NCBI GenBank assembly: GCA_012798335.1
Contig: JAAZNJ010000037.1
Span: 1-28,781, forward strand
Direction: 5' to 3'
DNA length: 28,781 nt
Source of the DNA: Candidatus Woesearchaeota archaeon
GTDB lineage: Archaea > Nanobdellota > Nanobdellia > Pacearchaeales > GW2011-AR1
The notes below the pieces were generated by a model that was not told the origin of the DNA, did no database searches, and saw only the letters and a list, made by a program, of their open reading frames with translations. Shown here piece after piece: positions 22,603-28,781 of this stretch. The translations under genes and the position numbers were made by a program. The stretch's first letter is position 1. Each line of letters begins with the position of its first letter.

Positions 22603-24441
22603 TTAACTTCTAGCCAAGTCTTTAAGCTTTTCTAAATCAGGATTAACAGGATTGACTACTCTTGTTGGTTTAGGGTTTATCATTTGTTGATTAATAACTT
22701 GGGGATTAACAAATTGATTGTTAATAAAATTCCCATTAGAATTAAGAAGGTTTTTATTTTCTCCATAATCTTCATCATTTTCATTGTCTGAAAATTCATC
22801 TTCTTTTTTCTTTCTAGTTCTTAAAAATAAGAATATACCAACTCCAATTATAATCAGTAAAATTATAACAATGAATATGGTTATAAAGATAGAATTCTCT
22901 GATGAAGAGGAATTAGATAAAACAACTTTTTCGTGAATTTCTTTTATACTTAAATTAGCCTCACTATTATTTATAGAATTCAATTTAATCCTTAAATCAT
23001 AAAAACTATCATTAGAAACATCAAACTTTTTCTCTTCTCCAACAGTTATATTCGCTTCTTGTGGTGTTGATTGTAATATTATTTTTATACTATTATTATA
23101 AATCTCTTCTATCTTCAAACTATGACTAGAATTTGAAACATTAAACTTTATCTCTGTTTTTTCTTTAACGGTTTTATTATAATCTTTTTGTAACTCGCTA
23201 TTATTCACCTGAATTTGTGTATAATTTTGACTTAACATAGAATTATTCGTTGTATTATTAGTTGAAGAAGAATTATTTTGTGTTGAATTAGAACTTGTAT
23301 TTGTACTTGTACTTGAAGTACTTGTTGAAGAACTACTAGAAGTATTTAATAATCCATAAAAAATTCTCTTACTACTATTTCCAATATTTCCAGCAATATC
23401 TGTACAATTAATCTTCCATTCTTGTGTACCATTACCAATTAGCTGTCTTATTAGATTAGTAGTATTTACATCAATATTATATTCTGTTTTTTCAACATCA
23501 CCATCAATTATTAATTTACAATTTGCAATTTCTATTCCAGAACTAACATTAAAGCTGAAATTTACAAGAGAAGAGGTGATATTTGCATTGTCAGAGGGAG
23601 ATATAAGGGTTATAACAGGAGGGGTTGTATGTAAAATTATTTTTAATAAACCTGTATTATTTCTATTATTATATGTGTCATTTACACTTATATTAAGATA
23701 ATAAGTTCCTTGGTTAAGATTTGAGAAATTACCAGAAGTGTTATTAACGTCTTTCACATTTGTTGAATTAATTAAATTTAAACTAGAATTATAAAGATAA
23801 ATATAAATAGAGCTTATATTATTTTTATCATACGCTGAAACATTGTACCTTATATAATTTCTAGAATAAGCAGAATTGTTTGTGTCTGAATTTGAATTTA
23901 AGAAAATAAGAGGCTTAGTAGTATCATTAACTAAAACACTTACATTTTCAGAATAACTTCCTGTTGAATTCAAAAATGAGAGGGTAATATTGTAACTTCC
24001 TGTTTTATTAGAAGTTAAATTAAACCAAAAATTAACTTTTGAAGAATTTGGGATTAAATTGTCTTTTGTCCAACTTAATAAATTTGATTGATTTTGAAAT
24101 AAAGTTTCTTGTTCTAAAGAGTTAGTCCCATTTGTGTTAAGAATAAATTGAAATTCTAAAGGATAAGTTATATTAACTTGGCTTATATTACTTAAAGGAT
24201 CTGTTTCAGTATTATTTACACTTATATTATACAAAAAAGGAATGTCTTCTGAAACAGAATAGCCTCCTTGTGCTTCTTGATTTATAATAGCATTTGAATT
24301 TAAATTAATTTTAAACTTAGAAAAATTATCATATCTAAAAAAATAAAATAAGATAATCGCAATCAACAAAAAGAAGAGAACTTTATAAAAAATTTTCTTT
24401 TTGTCAATCTCTTTTACATCTTTTTTCTTATTTAAACTCAT
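22603..24441 (-). CDS. Large cell-surface protein, densely N-glycosylation-sequon rich, membrane anchors at both ends
   Basis: The 612-aa protein has a short basic cytoplasmic start, a first membrane helix (about 18-35), and about 480 residues outside. A second helix (about 518-540, IFITIFIVIILLIIIGVGIFLFL) and a 72-aa cytoplasmic tail follow. The outer part has Ig-like or fibronectin-like beta segments (for example TTPPVITLISPSDNANIT near 270-290) and a Ser/Thr/Asn linker near 370-405. By my count it carries about 50 N-x-S/T sequons. The tail has a K/D/E patch, then Asn/Gln/Pro-rich pieces (INNQFVNPQVINQQMINP). It could be a surface-layer or adhesion protein; this is inference. It stands alone. 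Confidence 0.8.
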   Translation of the reverse strand: MSLNKKKDVKEIDKKKIFYKVLFFLLIAIILFYFFRYDNFSKFKINLNSNAIINQEAQGGYSVSEDIPFLYNISVNNTETDPLSNISQVNITYPLEFQFILNTNGTNSLEQETLFQNQSNLLSWTKDNLIPNSSKVNFWFNLTSNKTGSYNITLSFLNSTGSYSENVSVLVNDTTKPLIFLNSNSDTNNSAYSRNYIRYNVSAYDKNNISSIYIYLYNSSLNLINSTNVKDVNNTSGNFSNLNQGTYYLNISVNDTYNNRNNTGLLKIILHTTPPVITLISPSDNANITSSLVNFSFNVSSGIEIANCKLIIDGDVEKTEYNIDVNTTNLIRQLIGNGTQEWKINCTDIAGNIGNSSKRIFYGLLNTSSSSSTSTSSTSTNTSSNSTQNNSSSTNNTTNNSMLSQNYTQIQVNNSELQKDYNKTVKEKTEIKFNVSNSSHSLKIEEIYNNSIKIILQSTPQEANITVGEEKKFDVSNDSFYDLRIKLNSINNSEANLSIKEIHEKVVLSNSSSSENSIFITIFIVIILLIIIGVGIFLFLRTRKKKEDEFSDNENDEDYGENKNLLNSNGNFINNQFVNPQVINQQMINPKPTRVVNPVNPDLEKLKDLARS

Positions 24442-24541
24442 ATATTCTTCTTGTTTTTATTCTTTAAAAACTCTTTTAAATTTGAAATTTAATATAAATT
24501 TATTCTACTACTTTCCAAGTTAATCCTGTACTCTTTCAGAA

Positions 24542-24555
24542 ACATTTATAAACAT
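24542..24555 (+). promoter_or_regulatory. Predicted promoter of the 24574 gene (TATA box)
   Basis: ACATTTATAAACAT is identical over 14 nt to the promoter at 27949-27962. The TTTATAAA core ends 21 nt before the ATG, so the mRNA is predicted to be leaderless. Confidence 0.65.
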
Positions 24556-24573
24556 AAATTTTTCCTTGGATTT

Positions 24574-24831
24574 ATGGAAAAAATTTTAAATGAAACCAAT
24601 GAAAGAGAAATTCCTTTTGAAGAACGAGAAGCCTACATTAAAGATCCTTCCTTATCTCAAGAATTATCATTTTATGAAAAAGTTTATTATGAAACTATAA
24701 GAGAAGAAGTTATCAGGTGTAATCGTTACTTTTCAAAAAAACTACCCTTAGAAAATCCGAATAAATATCACTTGGGATTAGTTGATGAATTATATTCTTC
24801 TTTAGACCCAGAATTATTATTTTCTGATTAA
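24574..24831 (+). CDS. Small acidic protein of unknown function
   Basis: This 85-aa protein is not recognised. It is rich in Glu and Tyr, without membrane helices. The middle part (LSQELSFYEKVYYETIREEVIRCNRYFSKKL) is predicted helical with one cysteine. A good TATA box at the leaderless distance supports a real gene. Its 3' end overlaps the convergent Taw1 gene by 4 nt. It may act as a protein-binding helper, but nothing in the sequence says so. Confidence 0.6.
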   Translation: MEKILNETNEREIPFEEREAYIKDPSLSQELSFYEKVYYETIREEVIRCNRYFSKKLPLENPNKYHLGLVDELYSSLDPELLFSD

Positions 24832-25913
24832 ATTTGATTCTTCTTTATTTTCATATCTTCTTTATTCTTTCCTAATAAAACAACCCTACTATCTTTTTTT
24901 TCATCTAAAAACTTATAATCAGGAAGAAATTTTAAAAGTTCTTTTGAGAACTCAACAACATCTTTATGAAATGGCATTCTGTCATAACCTAACCTATCTC
25001 TTGCATAGCCTACACTCATAAATCCCTTTAACTCTACAAACATAGGATTTGCCTTTTTAATCAATTCAGCATATTGCTCAGGATGAATCATATTCAAATT
25101 TAAAACAAGATTAATCCTAAAAACTGTTCTTGTTTTTCCTTTAATCTTTGACATTAATTCCAAGCTTTTATTTAGTCTTTCCCAAGCATCTATTTTACTG
25201 CTTCTATGAAAAGGTTGATACATTTCTTTATTTGGACTATTAACAGAAATATACAACTGTGTTGGTAACTGATTTTTTTCTATCATCTCTTCTATTTTCT
25301 CAGGATAAAGACCATTTGTAACAATAAAACTAGTTTTACCTCTCTTTCTTAATTCTTCTACTAACCCACCAATATTTTTATAGACTAAAGGTTCCCCTGA
25401 AAGAGAGATAGCAAATTGCATAGGTTCTTGAGCTTCTTGATATTTTTTAATATCTGCTTTGCTCATTTGTTTTTTCTTTGAATTTTTGTCAATTTTAAAA
25501 CCGATTAATAACTTTCTTTGAGCTTCAATACAACCGTCAATTATTTCTTTTGGAGAATCAATATCATTTCCTAATCTACTATCAATTGTGTTTTCTATAG
25601 CTCTCCAACAATGGATACATCTATTTGGACACCACATCACAGCAGGAGTCATTTGACAACACAAATGAGATTTTATACCATAAAATTGTTCTTTATAACA
25701 AACCCCTTCATTTTTCAAGGATTTTTTTGTCCATCTACAAATCTCTACTGCTGAATGTCTTCCAACAATAGAATAATGTTGTTTTTTTAAAATATTTTTT
25801 ACTTTTTCAGGTATTAATTCTTTTTTCTTTCTGTCATTATTTTCTTTAACTTTCCTATCTTTTTTTTCCTTGTTTTGATTATCTTTTATTTGAATGTTTT
25901 TTCTTTTTTCCAT
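24828..25913 (-). CDS. taw1: tRNA 4-demethylwyosine synthase (Taw1/TYW1, radical SAM)
   Basis: The 361-aa radical SAM enzyme joins pyruvate carbons to 1-methylguanosine 37 of tRNA-Phe, forming 4-demethylwyosine. The radical SAM cysteines are C95, C99 and C102 (WCPNRCIHCW). The second cluster cysteines are C59, C72 and C85. The spacings 13, 13, 10, 4 and 3 equal those of the characterised archaeal enzymes. HSAVEICRWTKKSL and YGIKSHLCCQMTPAVMWC are diagnostic. The first about 40 residues are a Lys/Glu/Asn-rich extension. An ATG at 25943 would add ten residues but overlap the protease gene; I chose the ATG at 25913. A TATA-like ATTTATAAAAT just upstream could give extra transcription. Confidence 0.95.
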   Translation of the reverse strand: MEKRKNIQIKDNQNKEKKDRKVKENNDRKKKELIPEKVKNILKKQHYSIVGRHSAVEICRWTKKSLKNEGVCYKEQFYGIKSHLCCQMTPAVMWCPNRCIHCWRAIENTIDSRLGNDIDSPKEIIDGCIEAQRKLLIGFKIDKNSKKKQMSKADIKKYQEAQEPMQFAISLSGEPLVYKNIGGLVEELRKRGKTSFIVTNGLYPEKIEEMIEKNQLPTQLYISVNSPNKEMYQPFHRSSKIDAWERLNKSLELMSKIKGKTRTVFRINLVLNLNMIHPEQYAELIKKANPMFVELKGFMSVGYARDRLGYDRMPFHKDVVEFSKELLKFLPDYKFLDEKKDSRVVLLGKNKEDMKIKKNQI

Positions 25914-25929
25914 TTTATCTTTTAAAAAT

Positions 25930-27357
25930 TTATAAAATAGCATTAATCAACCAAGAAGTCATCATTAAAAATAAACCAAACAACAAGATTAAAGTCATTA
26001 TTTTGAAAATTTTTTCAGATTTCTTTTTATCTTTAGTGAAGTATAAACAAATTAAATAGAAAAATCTTCCACCATCAAAGATTCCTGCAGGAAGCATGTT
26101 TAAAATTGCAACACTAAAATTTATTAAAACAATCCACCATAAAAGATAATAAACAAATTCAGAATATTCCCCTCTCTTTTTATAATATACATTTGGTTCT
26201 TTAAAAGAGAAGACAGAACTAACAATATTCCCAATCCCTGATTTCTTATTTTGTAAAATACCTATTCCGATACTTGGATTATTTAATGAGTTATTTCTTA
26301 ATGTAATTTGATAATCTCTATCATAAGAATCTTGAAATGTTGTTATAATTATTTTATCTCCTTCTTTATATTTGGAAAGCTCATTTGCTAAACTTTCTAC
26401 ATTTTTTATTTCTATCCCATTAACTTTTATTATTGTTCCAGTTATATTCTGATTTATTGCATCTAAATCTTCATAAACAACAATATATCCATTTTCATAA
26501 TTTTTTTCTTGAGCAGAAAAAGTTTTATAATCAATCAGATAGGTTTTATTGTTCTTCAATAAAATTTTATTCCAGCTTTGATTATTCATTAAATCTAAAG
26601 CATCATTCCAATTATTTGATAACAAGCTAATATTATTTATTCTTTGTATTTGAGAGCTATTAATAATAGTATAACTATAACTATCAAAGTTTACTCCTGC
26701 CTGTATAAATGCAAAATTAAAATAAACTGCTAAAATTATTAAAAATAATATTCCTAACACAATATTTGAAAAAGTTCCTGCAGACAAAACAGAGAGTTGA
26801 TTAAAAATTTTTTTTCTTTCCATTTTCTTTTCATCTAACTCTACAAATGCAGCTAAAAATACAGGAAAAAAGAACGGAAAAAACCCAAAACCTGTATTTT
26901 TTATTTTTATTCCTTTGTTTATTGCAAATACCCCATGACTAAATTCATGAGTTATAGCTACAATTGCTAAAGAAACAATCCAATAACTAAAATAAAATGA
27001 AGGAATATTAGGCATTTTAAATAACTGAGGAACATAAGGGAGTAAAGGCATTACAGGAGGAACTTTTATTTGACTTATTAATGCTTTATCAAAAATATAT
27101 GTTTTTAAAACACTGAAAAACAAGAGAAGAGAACTTATCATCAAAATAATCCCTGTTATAACAGAAACATAACTTAATACATTCAACAATTTTTTATGTT
27201 TGTCCCCAAACTTTTTTATTAAACTCACTCCTATTTTAGTCCTATATAATAAAAGAATCCCTTCTTTTTTCACGTTCTTTCTGCGTTTATAAAGGAAGAT
27301 TGATACACTCAATAAAAAGAGGAATAAGAAAATTAAATCATATATTATAAAATTCAT
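25930..27357 (-). CDS. Site-2 protease (M50 family) with PDZ domain
   Basis: The 475-aa intramembrane zinc protease has the metal site HEFSH (137-141) in a hydrophobic helix. The second motif NMLPAGIFDGGR (420-431) gives the aspartate ligand, D428. Membrane helices frame both motifs. A PDZ-like domain lies between about residues 295 and 370 (YEDLDAINQNITGTIIKVNGIEI). Such proteases cut membrane-bound regulators or signal peptides within the bilayer; the substrate here is unknown. The gene lies 21 nt after eL40 and 16 nt before taw1, so it is probably in the aIF5A operon. Homologues occur across archaea. Confidence 0.92.
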   Translation of the reverse strand: MNFIIYDLIFLFLFLLSVSIFLYKRRKNVKKEGILLLYRTKIGVSLIKKFGDKHKKLLNVLSYVSVITGIILMISSLLLFFSVLKTYIFDKALISQIKVPPVMPLLPYVPQLFKMPNIPSFYFSYWIVSLAIVAITHEFSHGVFAINKGIKIKNTGFGFFPFFFPVFLAAFVELDEKKMERKKIFNQLSVLSAGTFSNIVLGILFLIILAVYFNFAFIQAGVNFDSYSYTIINSSQIQRINNISLLSNNWNDALDLMNNQSWNKILLKNNKTYLIDYKTFSAQEKNYENGYIVVYEDLDAINQNITGTIIKVNGIEIKNVESLANELSKYKEGDKIIITTFQDSYDRDYQITLRNNSLNNPSIGIGILQNKKSGIGNIVSSVFSFKEPNVYYKKRGEYSEFVYYLLWWIVLINFSVAILNMLPAGIFDGGRFFYLICLYFTKDKKKSEKIFKIMTLILLFGLFLMMTSWLINAIL

Positions 27358-27378
27358 TTTTATTTTACTTTAACTATT

Positions 27379-27540
27379 TTATTTTTTTCTTAAAGGTCTA
27401 AAAGCTCTTTTTTTGCATTTTCTACATTTCACTAATCCTTTTAAAATTCTTTGAGGATCTGCTCTAACTTTTGTTTTACAATTTTTACATACAAAGACAT
27501 TTTTGAAAAGTCTGTTTGTTGCTTCTGCTATTTTTACCAT
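27379..27540 (-). CDS. rpl40e: 50S ribosomal protein eL40
   Basis: This short gene encodes 53 aa, starting MVKIAEATNRLFKNVF. It has a zinc ribbon with C18-x2-C21 and C39-x2-C42 and the eL40 ending KKRAFRPLRKK (compare YKGLRPK in other archaea). eL40 sits near the GTPase-associated region of the large subunit. The linker between the cysteine pairs is longer than in most archaeal eL40. Its ATG follows the aIF5A stop directly (TAAATG), so the two are translationally coupled. No ubiquitin fusion exists, as expected for archaea. Confidence 0.88.
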   Translation of the reverse strand: MVKIAEATNRLFKNVFVCKNCKTKVRADPQRILKGLVKCRKCKKRAFRPLRKK

Positions 27541-27930
27541 TTAAATACTCCTTTTTATTATTTTTTGTCCTTCAATATCCCAATATTCAACATTTGAGTT
27601 CTCTTTTATTTCTCCTCTTAATTCTTCAGGACAATTTAATTCTAATGTTTCAAATGACTCTAAATCCATCAATGTAGCTTTATCTTCAGAAATAGACAAA
27701 ACTTGACCTTTTCTTTTTTCTACATTTGGAACTTCTAATCTGTCATGCCCAGGAATAACAAAAACTTTTTTTTGTTCAGAAATCATTCCTACTGCTTCAA
27801 TTCTTGCTTTACTATGTCCATGTTTTCCTGTTTTACTTATATCTATCTTTTTTACAGTACAAGGCTCACCATCAATAACTATATTTGTTCCAACTTTCGC
27901 CTCTGTTGCATTTATTATTTTAAAGACCAT
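27541..27930 (-). CDS. eif5a: Translation initiation factor aIF5A
   Basis: The 129-aa factor helps ribosomes through difficult peptide bonds. The hypusine site is SKTGKHGHSK, with K36 as the predicted modified lysine. The first part is an SH3-like barrel, the second an OB fold (KVFVIPGHDRLEVPNVEKRKGQVLSI...YWDIEGQKIIKRSI). Deoxyhypusine synthase is not in this window. It is the first gene of the aIF5A-eL40-S2P-Taw1 operon. Its start is 21 nt from a TATA box that is shared with the divergent FKBP gene. Confidence 0.97.
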   Translation of the reverse strand: MVFKIINATEAKVGTNIVIDGEPCTVKKIDISKTGKHGHSKARIEAVGMISEQKKVFVIPGHDRLEVPNVEKRKGQVLSISEDKATLMDLESFETLELNCPEELRGEIKENSNVEYWDIEGQKIIKRSI

Positions 27931-27948
27931 ATCTTATTCAAAAAAAAT

Positions 27949-27962
27949 ACATTTATAAACAT
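27949..27962. promoter_or_regulatory. Shared bidirectional promoter of aIF5A and FKBP genes
   Basis: ACATTTATAAACAT holds one palindromic TATA core, TTTATAAA (27952-27959). The gap between the two ATGs is 51 nt (27931-27981), and the core is centred in it, 21 nt from the aIF5A ATG and 22 nt from the FKBP ATG. I see no second TATA box. Because the core reads the same on both strands, one TBP site could serve both genes, each leaderless or nearly so. Confidence 0.65.
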
Positions 27963-27981
27963 TTTCACTCCTCTTATTTTT

Positions 27982-28641
27982 ATGTTTTTAGAAAAAAAAG
28001 ATTTTGTTGAAATAGAATTTACAGGAAAAATAAAGAATGGAGAAATCTTTGATTCTAACATAAAAGAAGAATTAGAAAAACTTAATCCTGAAGAAGAAGC
28101 AAAACCCCTTATAATCTGTCTTGGAGAGGGAATTTTTTTAAAAGGGGTTGAAGATTTTTTAATTGGAAAAAAGATAGGAGAGTATAACATTGAATTGCCC
28201 CCTGAAAATGCATTTGGTTTAAGAAATCCTTCTCTTGTTCAAGTTGTTCCTTCAAAGATTTTTACCTCTCAAAAATTAAACCCAATACCTGGTTCTGTTT
28301 TTAATCTTGATGGAAGAATTGCAAAAGTTTTATCTTATTCTGGTGGAAGAGTTGTAATTGATTTTAATCACCCTTTAGCAGGGAAATATGTAGAATACAC
28401 TATTAGAGTTTTAAGGAAAATTGATGATTTAAATGAAAAAATAAAAGCTCTTATTAATCTTTTTTTCAAAAAAGATTTAAAATACTCTTTAAAAGATAAG
28501 GAACTCACAATTTATGTTGAAAAAGAGTTATTAAATTTCGTTTTAATTTTCAAAGATAAATTTAAAGAGCTTCTTGATTTAGAGTTAGAAGTTAAAGAAT
28601 CAAATTCTGAATTACACACTCTAAAAACCTCAAATACTTAA
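27982..28641 (+). CDS. FKBP-type peptidyl-prolyl isomerase (SlyD-like)
   Basis: The 219-aa protein has an FKBP domain with an inserted chaperone (IF) domain, as in SlyD and archaeal FKBP26. The first part is DFVEIEFTGKIKNGEIFDS; ICLGEGIFLKGVEDFLIGKKIGE is the FKBP core and PPENAFGLRN follows. The IF domain runs to VIDFNHPLAGKYVEYTIRVL, whose FNHPLAGK is diagnostic. About 70 C-terminal residues (150-219) form an extra charged domain. It helps protein folding by proline isomerisation. An earlier ATG at 27745 lies inside aIF5A in the other direction; the ATG at 27982 matches the family and promoter. Confidence 0.94.
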   Translation: MFLEKKDFVEIEFTGKIKNGEIFDSNIKEELEKLNPEEEAKPLIICLGEGIFLKGVEDFLIGKKIGEYNIELPPENAFGLRNPSLVQVVPSKIFTSQKLNPIPGSVFNLDGRIAKVLSYSGGRVVIDFNHPLAGKYVEYTIRVLRKIDDLNEKIKALINLFFKKDLKYSLKDKELTIYVEKELLNFVLIFKDKFKELLDLELEVKESNSELHTLKTSNT

Positions 28642-28721
28642 AAAGTTAAATTCTTTATAAACAATAAAAAATAAACATAAAAATTAATTCCTTTTAAATC
28701 TCTTTTATAAAACAGTAATTC

Positions 28722-28729
28722 TTATAAAC
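28722..28729 (+). promoter_or_regulatory. Predicted promoter of the 28750 gene (TATA box)
   Basis: TTATAAAC ends 20 nt before the ATG at 28750, the same arrangement as at 22170. The mRNA should be leaderless. Confidence 0.55.
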
Positions 28730-28749
28730 AGAGAATATTTTTATTAGAT

Positions 28750-28781
28750 ATGGCAGAAATCTCTAAAAAAAGATATGATAA
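28750..28781 (+). CDS. Start of a gene cut by the right edge
   Basis: Only MAEISKKRYD and part of the next codon are visible, after a TATA box at the usual distance. The product cannot be told. Confidence 0.45.
   Translation, partial: MAEISKKRYD

Noticed and set aside
23240..23340. Short direct repeats in the Ser/Thr/Asn linker of the surface protein
   Set aside because: They are low-complexity coding DNA (Ser/Thr codons), not a CRISPR array or mobile element.
27745..27981. Longer N-terminus for the FKBP gene (start at 27745)
   Set aside because: The extra 79 residues lie antisense to aIF5A and are unlike FKBP; the ATG at 27982 fits family and promoter.
27915..28190. Minus-strand open frame inside the FKBP gene
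   Set aside because: It is antisense to conserved FKBP sequence and overlaps the aIF5A start.

Overview
The window reads as a chromosomal segment of an AT-rich archaeon. Ribosomal proteins of the archaeal/eukaryotic type (eL19, eL32, eS4, eL40), aIF1, aIF5A, a Taw1 wyosine enzyme, an archaeal-type AMP phosphorylase and TATA-box promoters about 25 nt from start codons all point to Archaea. Very low G+C, shortened or extended ribosomal proteins and many small unknown genes suggest a DPANN lineage (Woesearchaeota/Pacearchaeota-like). That lineage call is inference; no rRNA is present to confirm it.

Left part (1-12906, all minus strand): a near-complete S10/spc-type superoperon. It is read from rpl3 (12906) through rpl4, rpl23, rpl2, rps19, rpl22, rps3, rpl29, aIF1, rps17, rpl14, rpl24, rps4e, rpl5, rps14, rps8, rpl6, rpl32e, rpl19e, rpl18, rps5, rpl30 and rpl15 into secY and a partial EMC3/DUF106 membrane insertase-like gene. 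All 22 junctions from rpl3 to rpl15 lie between a 4-nt overlap and a 2-nt gap. The RNase P subunit gene usually found between aIF1 and rps17, and the adenylate kinase gene usually found beside secY, are absent. rpl22, rps5 and rps14 carry charged N-terminal extensions.

Middle (12907-20142): divergent from rpl3 lies a small PD-(D/E)XK nuclease-like gene, tail to tail with an unrecognised 234-aa gene. Then come an AI-2E/PerM-type membrane protein, AMP phosphorylase, a small unknown protein and tRNA-Ser(UGA) on the plus strand. On the minus strand follow a DUF2061 membrane protein, an XPD/DinG-like SF2 helicase and a TM2-domain protein.

Right part (20143-28781): the stalk operon rpl1-rpl10-rpl12 has a roughly 60-nt leader that can form a hairpin, with an alternative pairing reaching the Shine-Dalgarno site, so it is a candidate L1 autoregulatory element. 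Next are a small Rossmann/CARF-like unknown, a large sequon-rich surface protein with a membrane anchor at each end, a small unknown, and an operon aIF5A-eL40-S2P protease-Taw1. That operon is divergent from an FKBP-type prolyl isomerase, and both appear to be driven by one palindromic TATA box in the exact centre of a 51-nt gap. A gene cut by the window end begins at 28750.

Two expression modes coexist. Single genes start about 21-30 nt after a TATA box (predicted leaderless), while some genes such as rpl1, rps4e, rpl12 and the AI-2E-type gene have clear GGAGG-type ribosome binding sites. No CRISPR array, insertion sequence, rRNA or phage gene was seen. No gap between genes exceeds 300 bases; the longest, 14255-14467, holds only promoter sequence.
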